64,000 nucleotides of DNA from positions 13,467,501 through 13,531,500 of the forward strand of contig NC_071335.1 in assembly GCF_027744825.2 (NCBI RefSeq), written 5' to 3'. Origin of the DNA: Synchiropus splendidus. Taxonomy: Eukaryota > Chordata > Actinopteri > Syngnathiformes > Callionymidae. The notes below the pieces were generated by a model. It saw only the letters and a list, made by a program, of their open reading frames with translations. It ran no database searches and was not told the origin of the DNA. The translations under genes were made by a program, and so were the position numbers. This document shows, in pieces, positions 40,401-49,852 of this stretch. Within the stretch, counting starts at the first letter, position 1, and the number at the start of each line of letters is the position of its first letter.

Positions 40401-41644
40401 TTCTTCGCCACCCCTAAATTAAACTGTGTTACAAGTGTTCGTACCTCCCTAGCCTCGCTTCGGTAGCCTCGGTGACAAGTAAACCTGAGTCTACCTTTTA
40501 TAGATTGGAGTAGCTTCCATGAATGTGATCTGTATTGTCCAAACTAATCCAGTCAATGCAAAAAAATGTTTTTCAGGAATTGAGATGCAGCTTGCTGGGA
40601 TGCCCCTAGGACTATGTTTTATATACAGTAACATCGTCCTCAAATCCTCCACGGCTAAGAAATATGCTGTCACTCCTCACATGCTGAACAATGGGAGTGT
40701 TCCAAGAGAATTCCTGTTGCAGCCGCTAAGGATGCAAGAGGGAGTCGGATGGAGCGCTGCCATTTATCTTCATAACACCCTCATTCTGGTGGGGTCAGAG
40801 AGGAGCGGGCTGGTTGAACAGGAAGGATTGAGGGAGGACCAGAGAGAGATTTGGGGCTGAAACATCTTTGTCCAAGGAAGGACGGACACATTTCTCCCAC
40901 AATGGCATACAGAACATGACATGTGTGGGTGTGAGGAATGAGTGGGAAGCAGAAGATGGATAAAAGGAGTAGAGTCATAGAGCAGGGGGCGGTAGATAAT
41001 AAGATGGTTTGAAGTTTAGGGTGCTACACCAATCTATTTTCCCCATTCTTGTTGAGTTCCATTTACAGTGAATAGACTTCCTTTCTTCAGCAATATTTGG
41101 TTCAGGTATGTCCATGTGTTTTCAATGTGCTATTAACTGAAATCTGCGCAACTCAAAGATAAATATCTATTAATAGAGTACTACTTCAAACTACACAAAA
41201 GTAGTCGTATTGTTGGCGTGTTGCTGTGGTGATGTGTATTTTGCATGATAGAGCATGCCTCAACATCAAAAATGAAAATGGGGGAGGCCAATTGTTTCAT
41301 TAAAATCCAATGTGTTGATGCATGGTAATGGAATATGGGTCAAGCAGACACTGCGTTGGCATTACATCCCTCACCTGAGTGTGTATATCTGAAATGTCCT
41401 GTGGTATTCTCCTTTAAAACAATAACAGAATGTTGTTATCATACGTACTTGATTTAGGAATATACCTTCCTTAGATATTTACCACGACGATGGAGCTTTG
41501 CTCTTACATGGATTGGAGGTGTACTTCTACGTCTCAGCATCAGTTGTGCGCCCTTTGGCCCTTGGTGGTTCGGGATTTCATCCCAATACACCATCGCCCA
41601 TGGCTGGCCCACCACATGCTGATAAGTCCTGGGTATCTGATGCA
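37471..41644. other. Intergenic, no gene recognised
   Basis: 38500-38720 contains CTATATAAAGCAGC and GATAAAGG patches of balanced composition that could be regulatory. The rest shows no supported feature. Confidence 0.35.
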
Positions 41645-41649
41645 CTTGG

Positions 41650-42155
41650 TGTCATGATTCCACTTTTATTTTGGTCATTTGAGTCCTGTTTTGCTTTCTC
41701 CCTCCAGTCTTCCTGTTCCTGAGGCACACAGCTGGAGCCAGTCAACCCCTATTCTTCCAAGCTTAAGAACACCTAGACTCCAGCAACGTGTGCCAGATCC
41801 TTTGCTCTAACTGGTCATTTGCTCCGTTCCTTCTTCTCTGCCGTCGTACATTTTATCCGCCGTTTGAATTATCATCCGTTCACCTTTCTAAACCCTGAGT
41901 TTTTGTATTTAGATTTCCTTTGTTCTCCCTGCTCCACGTGGCTTCTTGGTTTTCTTTCTGCTGTCTCTTACTCCTGCGTGCATGTCGGCGACCTCGATAG
42001 TGGTGACGCTCTGGATTTGGTTTGTTTTCTTCTCCCGGTTCGGTTGTTATATATTTTTGTATTTTCTTATTAAATAATTGTTTTGACTGGCGCCGGCCTC
42101 CTGTGACTCTTTCACCACCGCACTTGGGTCCCGTCCCGCGTCTTGAACCGTAACA
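41650..42155 (+). mobile_element. Solo LTR with perfect 5-bp target duplication
   Basis: It begins TGTCATGATTCC, ends GAACCGTAACA, and is flanked by identical CTTGG (41645-41649 and 42156-42160). TG...CA ends with a 5-bp duplication identify a recombined solo LTR of a retrotransposon (Gypsy-like size, 506 bp). An ATTAAA-type polyA signal lies near 42068, followed by the shared GCACTTGGGTCCCGTCCC tail. There is no internal coding region. Confidence 0.85.
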
Positions 42156-45100
42156 CTTGGGGCTCCATGAGCGACCACGTGGTGTCCTTCTGCTTGAGCC
42201 ATATACAATGGGTGCTGGACAATCTCTCGCTGAATTTGACCTCCAATTTCAGCTTCCTTTCCCAGCAGTCTTGTTGAAGAACTAGCTACGAAGGCCTTGC
42301 AGCTCCTCTTCAACTGGACACACCAGGGCTCTGCAGCGCTCCAGCACTCTAAGCTGCTTCCTTTCAGGTAATTCATCAACATCTTCCCATGGAACCATCA
42401 ACCCCACCATGAAAACCTGGCAGTAGGATTTGGACTAAAAGGTCGGCTGCTGCATGTTCAGGTGAGAAGGTGAGTAAGTAGCGGCCCTAGCACATATGCA
42501 CCTTGCAGCACATCCCTTCTATTACCAGGTGCTGGGTGTTATTACAACCAAACCTAAGATCCCTCTGCCATTTTGGACCATGGCGGTTGCCGTACAGACC
42601 AGTGCTGCTATAGCACCTGGGTAAGCTGAGTCTCTTCCTCATCAGTGTCTTCAACAACCTCTGCAGCCTTGTTTTGTGAGAAAGTGTAACCTCACCGATG
42701 GAAGCTGACAGTGTCATTGAGCTCTGGTACACCAACACTGTGGCTTTTGGTTGGGTTCACTGGCATCATCAGTGACAAACTCCAAAATGGATTCCAAAAT
42801 AGGCCACTTGAAAAGAATTGTGGATGTTAGAAGATCTAACATCCACAGCTTTACTGGTGAGTGGGAGAGGAGGGTGGAATGCATCGTTACACTTTTATTT
42901 TTTTATTTATTCCACATCCCATTTTGGCATTATTTTAGAGTGTAATATTCTCCTTTGGATCTCTACGCAGCATATTTTACTCTGTCATTACTACTATGAC
43001 CCTGGGTCAATACTTTTAAAAGTAGGTTATAGGAGGAGCCATTGTAAAGTGGACTTCTTCGAAGAGAATTAGAAGTGTACAGGAAATGCTTCTCATCCCA
43101 TCCCTGGCTAATAAAGCCAGCCAGTGTGGTGTAGCTGTCAATAGAAGTGCTGCGAGACATGCTTTTGTTTGCTGGTGTGTGACTAATAGCAGGACTGAAT
43201 GGCAGGGCATTGTTTTTTACTCATTATTGCAGGCTCTTCATTTTAAAATGTCCACAGCCTAATAGCCGCTGACGCGCACACAGTGAGTGGGTAGATAGAG
43301 TAGAAGACAGGAGGAAGTAAAACAAATCATTAGGCTCGATCTGCAACATCATTCCTGCTCTATACTTTATAAAGTACAATACATTGTATCATTTGCTGTG
43401 GGCTGGTTTTATTGGTGGAATATTAAAAACATGTCTAGCCAGCCATTTATATCTGACATGGTCACACGGCTTAAAGAAAAATGGACCTGCGAAGATAGTT
43501 GATTATATATCAGCTTCTTTTTAAGAGAGTTATTAAATGTATGCATAAACCTTGAATTGTCCTGAAAAATGTTTTGGGTTATGAGGGGAAAGGCCCTGAA
43601 GACCTCACTATGAAGGTGTTCAGATCCAGCCAAGTTCGAGCTTTCCTTACATTTCCAGCATTTCAAGTGCGTATGCCGAAAACATGCTCTATCAGCTGTT
43701 CTGTTTGTGCTGGAACGTCCTCAGGGGACTCTCGATCTTCTCCACAGGAGTGAACACGTATGGCCTTGTGAGTGCAATGTTTCTCCCATATAAAAAAATT
43801 ACAACTTTTGGAATGTTGCAGTAGTTGCAGGAGAAGATGTCTTCCTCATAACACAAATAACCACGTCAGGATCTTTGGCGGTCTTAGAGGAATCCAATGC
43901 TTTGTAGTGTGTCAAACTTTCATTTCATCCATGGAGCCTGTCAAAATCCACAAACAATGCAGTGAGTGGCGGAAGCAGTGGGTCAGATTTAATTCTATTT
44001 TCGGTCGCAAACGGCCCCTGGGCCAGACTCTGGACATACCTGCTGTGCTTTTAGCCTTGTTTCTGTTTCTAAACCATTTATACATGAACAGCATCTATGG
44101 ATATGAGCACACAAATATATTGAGTGTATTCATTTAAAAAAATGCATGTATAGTTTCTATTCTCTTGTATATAATGAAGATGAAAATGTTGCTTGTTGTC
44201 TGAAAATATAATGAAGCATTGGGAATGTAGTATGAACAGAACAGAAGTGTAGTGTGTGTCGCCTGTATAGTGGGTTTTTTTTTACCTAAATCAATGTGTT
44301 TGTGCTGAGCGGAAGCATGAGACTGAAGGCACAGACTACAATGCTTTGTTGATGTCGTGACCAACTCCAGTTTGCATCAATGCAGGAACAACAATCTGAA
44401 CCAAGCTAGCTGTAGGTGGCAGCGCTGTACACATATTTATCCAACAGGTAGGTAAATGCAGGGGTTATTTCCAGCCACAGGAAGCCTAACATCTCTCAGC
44501 AGCACACTTTCACGAAGGCAAACCACAACACCATTTATTCTGCACATTTTCACTACATAGCAAAGAGTGGGTTCCGAAAATCAATACACGGCTGCTCATA
44601 CAGCAGAAGATATTGATTTCAATTGAATATTCAGTGATTTCATATGTTATAAGTCTGTGTTTCTATCTCCTCCCTCCCAAGAGGGAATCGCATCCCGTAG
44701 TCACGAGCTAATCCCCACCTCTCAGATGAGTGGAATATTCAGTCTCCTAGGTTTTCAGGCAAAGCTGCTGCTCTGCCTCCAAAACCTTTTTCCCTCCCTG
44801 TCAGTCGCCCGCTGCGAGCTCCAGTTACTGTTGGGAGGGTGAGGAGGGCTAATCAGGAGACGGTGGGTGACGGCAGCCAGGAGCGTGCCCTGAATACAAC
44901 CGGCTTCTGGAGTCGATTAAGGGAAAGTCAAAGGCAGTTGGGAACAGGTTTTGTGAAAAAGTAAATACTTGTTGACATGATAAATACTCCCTTTGATAAC
45001 ATATGGAAGGGATTTAATGTTGGTGTCATATCATTATGAGTGTACACCATGTTACCAGGGCATGTACAGGGAAAGATGGAGTCTGGATCCCGAGAGCCAC

Positions 45101-46159
45101 TCCCCACAGATACATATTGGAAAGATGCAGCATACTGCTTCAGTAATATCACAATTTCATAGTCGAGTGGGTGGTCATAACTTACAGTATTTTTTATAGT
45201 CAAACACACTGCCTGACCCTCTAGATCGACTGATGATCCACTGCTCCTGGAAACAGGAGCAGGTATGTCAAATTGAAGACGATGTCTGTGCCATAATAAT
45301 GTACAGTATGACGAGCCGCATCATTTCATGATTTCATGTAAAAAGCACAGCTCCACTTCTGCCACAAGTCCCATAATGCAGTGCAACAACTCCATGTCCT
45401 CGTAGTTATTACACATCAAATTTTGTATTGCTGATTCTACATGGTCAATGTTAGATTCGTTTTTGACTGAAAGTTGGCTGCTCCTCCAATTTATGGGTTA
45501 TCGTTTTAAATAACATCACCCAGAGATGAGTGCAGTGGTTAGGTGCACAGGAGCGTCTGTGCTCGGTTCACCCTTTCATGACTCGGAATGTGTCGCCATC
45601 TAGTGGTTGTTGTGATTGAGCACTACTATGAAATTGTTAAAAACAATATACTGCAGGAAGTCGACCTTATAAGCCACAATCATAACAGTAAATCTATAAA
45701 AAATGTTTCAAGTTTATACCTAAGTATCAAATTCCAGACTTGGGTGGGACTAGCAAACTGCCCAGTTGTTGCCTGTCTTGTATGTGGGAAGGTGTTACAG
45801 CTCCATGACCCTGGCATTGAACTTAAAAGGAATTGAAACTCAAGGACTCTTCAGACATTTTCAATGTTTACATTATGTTCTAGGTGTGTCTCACTAAAGA
45901 AAGCTCTCGTATGTGTCACCACCAAGTGTGCGGCCTCAGGAACACTGGCAGTAAAGAAATATCTCAAATAGAACTTGTTACATTGTAACAACGTCAGATA
46001 CAGAGAGACATTTCTGCATTGTCTCACGTACTGTTAGAGTCCAGCACTGAACACACACACACGTCGCCACATAACAACGGCTAGTTTTTCCACGACACAA
46101 CATCCACCCAGTTCAAACTCTCACTTTTTTTTTTCACTTTTTCATCAATCATTTTTACC

Positions 46160-46160
<1 letters not shown>

Positions 46161-46200
<40 letters not shown>
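46161..46200. repeat. (CA)n(TA)n compound microsatellite
   Basis: A CA tract of about 15 units runs directly into TATATATA. Confidence 0.95.
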
Positions 46201-46201
<1 letters not shown>

Positions 46202-47529
46202 GTAGTTGAATATATGATATTGCCTGAATGAATGTTTATTTCTCTTCTAATACATTGTAATTACATTTGACTTTTGTATGACCCACGCCTTCCACACTAT
46301 ATGCTACACACAGTTTAGTCGACATTTCTTCTTAGATTTCACAGAGATTGAAAAGGAGCAAAGTGACGAACAGTATTATCATTTCTATCCCTTATTCCCA
46401 CTTTCTCGACCTATTCTCCTTAATAGTGATCGTGTGTGTGCAAGCTTGTGTCTGTGTGAGGTCCTTTTGTTTGTGTGTCAAATACATGAATAATAAAAAA
46501 TAAAACAGTTATACTGAATATGAAGAATCGAGTTTAAACTCTTAAGATAAAAGTAATCTGTATTATAATAGGCTTGTTCTGTCCCCACCAGATTTGCTTT
46601 TAGACTGTAGGTGGGTCACTGGATTCATGTTCAGCATCAGTAGAAAACAGAAGCCAGACTGTGTGCGACAAGCAGTGGAGGATTAAAAATAGATGGGTCG
46701 TCACACCATTATGGCTTTGGGTGACAACTTCCTGAGTGCAGTTCCTTTTTTAAAACAAGAGTGGAATCCCAAAACACCTCACGCACTGCCCTTGCAGCAG
46801 ATTACAACCTGTGTTTTGCTGTCGTAAGCAAATACAACTGGCTCTTTATGGAACTTAGTTTCGGACTTAGGTGAACTCCATGCTTCTCCTATTCATGGTG
46901 ACACAGTGCTGGAAGTTTTACTTTCAATTTCTTTTCATAACTCGCTCAGTCACATCTGTATTGAAGCTTCCTCCTCTAAGGTTTTCACAAAAAGTCCACA
47001 TTCAGGAATTAAAACACCTTTTCAGTTGTTCAAAACTACCTGGTGAATGAGGATGTTGTTGAGGAGAAATGCTTTACTCCATGCTGAATAAAAGGCCAGA
47101 CTCCCTCTACAATACGGTGGGGCACAGCAATCTCTTGGAATACACTTCCCCCAACTTCCAAGTGTAAACCATTTCATTTGAGGCCAAATCTTTCCTAATC
47201 ATCTTAGGTCATTGACAACCTTGGCCGGTGAAAATGAAAAACAGCTGCTGGTATTGACCGTTACTGTCAGTCTGCTGTTTGGCACGTTGGCCATACTGCA
47301 GTCGCGTAGCGAGGTGGCTGCCAAATTGCAATGGGCTGTGAAATTGTGGCGACAAATCAGTGTCTGACATATGGTGCGAGCTAAATGAGGGCTATGATGA
47401 CAGTAGTTGTAAGGAAGATTAGCGTTTCATTTGGGCCTCAATTTATGGACAATACATTGCGATCATGCCTTTGTCATTCCTGCTTGCACTTACATTACTA
47501 TGCTGCTAAAATAAAAAACACAGAACAGT

Positions 47530-47563
47530 GGATAGATAGATGGTTGGATGGACGGACGGATAG
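47530..47563. repeat. GATA/GGAC tetranucleotide repeat
   Basis: An imperfect GATAGATAGATGGTTGGATG tract followed by GACGGACGGA. A similar GGAT-type tract is at 22848-22868. Confidence 0.8.
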
Positions 47564-48211
47564 AAAGAATGCACCCAAGAGCACGCATTGGCAGAAATGA
47601 TTCTGCACCTGCATTTCTTTCAAGAGTTAAAACTTTATTTGACTGAGGAAATTCTTTGTTGACAGCATTGTTTCAACAGACTGCACATCACATTTCTCTC
47701 ATCAGTGTTCTTTGTTTGGGCAAGTGTGGGTGACAATCTGAAAGGTAAAAGAAAACACAGCAAAGATGAAGGTTGCTTTTAAAAAAAAAAATACTAATCC
47801 AGCTCCTGATTCAACTGTCAGAGTGAGATATACCCAGGTGACTCCTTTCCCAGCACCTATTGCGTTGATGGATTAGAACGGTCCAGCCAACAAACCACAT
47901 GCCAGATTTTTTTTTTTGAATTGAATAACATACTTGCAAAAAAGTAAATAGAAAAAATAATAAATCCAGAACCACTTTAAATATTGTATATCCATATGCT
48001 TTGTGTGACAACATCGTCAATGCTACGGGCAGCACTCTAAAATAATAAATTAGTGAACGAGAATACCAAAACCAAAAAAAAAAATTTAATATTGCGCCTG
48101 GGTGTGGCTGAATGGAATTTGAAATTGAAAGGACCCTCTGAATGAGAATAAATGTTAGTAACAATGCATTTTGACCCAATGTGATGCACCTGTCTATACT
48201 ATTTCTTACTA

Positions 48212-48903
48212 CAGTGGTACCTCGGTTCTCGACCACAATCCGTTCCAGATGTCCATTTGAGAAGCGAATTGTTCGAAATCTGAATCAATTTTTCCCATTA
48301 CAATGAATGGAAAAAGAAATAATGCGTCCCAAGCCTTAAAATAGGCTTTTGTAGGAGTGAATGTAGAGTGTCTGCTGCAGGTGCGCTGTTCCTCTATGTG
48401 TGTGGCCGCTGCATGTGGGAGGGGTTGCTGAGTGAGTGACGTCTCTCCAGAAGTGAAGAGGTGCCCGGTGCGTGTCCAGCTCTGAATGTGCGCTTCTGTG
48501 CAGTTTGGCTGTGACAAAGTCATAAACCAAGTCACGCTCTGTCCCAGACTCGCCTCATCCCTGTCCCAGCTCCAGCCCACAACAGGACATCAAACCCTGG
48601 AGTGAGCGCTCCAGCCTCGGAGGTGTCGAGACCGAGCACCTGTGACACTCTACCACGGTCCAGTGCAGAGACAGTAAAGGTTTTACACCTCAATATGAAG
48701 AAAAAACAGCCAGTAAATGTAGCTAACAGGACACGTCTGCATACAGAGGCTGCGTTATACACAATAACAAAGTGTGTTGTGGATCAACTGATCGGTCCCC
48801 GCGTTGTTTTTTTCCGGCTTTTTTTCAGGGCATTCGAGTTCTGGACAAAAAAAATCTAGAAATTTTTGTTCAAATTCCGAGACGTTCGAAAACCGAGGCA
48901 CTG
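48212..48903 (+). mobile_element. Tigger/mariner-like non-autonomous element, copy C
   Basis: TA duplications (48210-48211 and 48904-48905) bound a left end CAGTGGTACCTCGG and a right end CCGAGGCACTG that has lost three bases. It is otherwise collinear with copies A and B and keeps a 123-codon minus-strand ORF. It ends 33 bp before the solo LTR at 48937. Confidence 0.85.
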
Positions 48904-48936
48904 TATTAAGGGCTAAAAATTAAATTTTTAGGAAAC

Positions 48937-49436
48937 TGTTGTGAACGGCGAGGAGCTGCAGTGATGAGGAATTTATAGGAGGCAAGGTGCGGAGCGAGTA
49001 CAACATTTAATATTACACAGCAATAAAACCGGAACAGAAAACATCACCGAACCAGAAGAAAACAAAGCGAAGTCAAAATGCCCAAAACAGAAAGCATCAC
49101 CGAACCTGGAGATCAAACAAACATAAATCTGGAAACAGAAAACACAATGAACAGCAATAACAAAAATCACAAAGCAAACCAGGACAAAAGAGGAAGGAAC
49201 AAAACACTAACTCATGCATCAGGGATAAATAAGTAAATAAAGAATGAACCGAGCGAGGAGAGACAACTTACCAAAAGGTGCAAGATGAGTCACTCTGGCA
49301 CATATTGCTGGAGTCCAGGTGCTTAAGAGCTGATGACACTGATGACATCATTAACTCCGGCTGTGTGCTATTTAACCAGGAAAACAGAAACATAAAACGG
49401 AAGTTACAAAAACCAAAATAAAAGTGAATCATGACA
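48937..49436 (-). mobile_element. Solo LTR, inverted, just upstream of the CCN1-like promoter
   Basis: On the minus strand it starts TGTCATGATTCACTTTTATT, nearly the same as the plus-strand LTR at 41650, and ends in ...CACAACA. It has TG...CA ends and is 500 bp long, but the flanking 5-mers (GAAAC and GACGC) do not match, so the duplication has decayed or an end is displaced. It carries TGAGTCA (AP-1-like, 49286-49292) and TGACATCA (CRE-like, 49343-49350). Its edge is about 300 bp from the TATA box. Confidence 0.7.
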
Positions 49437-49599
49437 GACGCATCTCCTCATCATCGTAATAAATATCAATAATAAATATATAAATAGACAGTTCCTCGTA
49501 TGTTTACTTAGAACTTAGTACTTAGAACTTTCAAACCTGCGTCATTGTTAATTCACTTTCGAAATAAACACAACACTTATAAACTGACCCGACTATGGC

Positions 49600-49764
49600 G
49601 CAGGAATCCACCAATCAGAATCGTAGCCTGCTGGAACTTCCCGCCCGATGAGGAAGTCTGCGCGCTTTCTTTCTATGCTCTGATTGGTTAGCTGGGACGG
49701 AGTGGGTGGTGCATGCCGTGGGAGCTCAAGTGGGTATAAATAGATGTTTAGACACTTGACCCGT
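49600..49764 (+). promoter_or_regulatory. Core promoter of the CCN1-like gene (TATA box, two CCAAT boxes)
   Basis: A TATAAATA box lies at 49735-49742, about 107 nt upstream of the start codon. This places the transcription start near 49765 and gives a leader of about 84 nt. A forward CCAAT box (49611-49615) and an inverted one (ATTGG, 49683-49687) lie 48-124 bp upstream of the TATA box. Vertebrate CCN1 and CCN2 promoters are TATA-containing and inducible. I saw no perfect CArG box or TEAD GGAATG site in this short stretch, though both are known inputs of CCN1. Confidence 0.7.
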
Positions 49765-49805
49765 AATAACAGCAGGAAATAAGTTTTCACGGAGATCAAA
49801 CGTGA

Positions 49806-49852
49806 ATGTTTTTTTTCTTCAGCTCTTGATGCTTATATGTAAACAGATATGA
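49806..49852 (+). promoter_or_regulatory. Three interlocking upstream ORFs in the CCN1-like 5' leader
   Basis: uORF1 is 49806-49829 (7 codons plus TGA). Its stop overlaps the start of uORF2 in the string TGATG (49827-49831). uORF2 is 49829-49852 (7 codons plus TGA), and its stop overlaps the main start codon in ATATGA (main ATG 49849-49851). Inside uORF2, in another frame, is a minimal start-stop ATGTAA (49837-49842), whose TAA is in frame with the main ORF. A regulatory role by termination-reinitiation is inferred. It depends on transcription starting upstream of 49806, as the TATA box predicts. Confidence 0.6.

Larger units (their letters stand above)
42161..48209. other. Intergenic with a perfect hairpin and CTCF-like motifs
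   Basis: A 12-bp stem with a 5-nt loop lies at 42819-42847 (TGTGGATGTTAG, then its complement). CTCF-like cores are at 44409-44426 and 45594-45607. 42480-42740 on the minus strand has faint similarity to a LINE tail but is too degraded to call. Confidence 0.35.

Noticed and set aside
40232..40418. Short open stretch with RFQVLPFGMLLAPR, recalling retroelement reverse transcriptase
   Set aside because: Only about a dozen residues resemble the motif; stop codons lie just upstream and no flanking RT motifs follow. Too weak to annotate.
42480..42740. Minus-strand segment with SHKTRLQRLLKTL, resembling a LINE C-terminal region
   Set aside because: The similarity is very short and the flanks do not continue it. 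It is mentioned only in the stretch description.
47811..48236. 141-codon minus-strand ORF adjoining the Tigger-like copy
   Set aside because: Low-complexity aromatic-rich translation of AT-rich DNA; it runs into the transposon end and has no domain.
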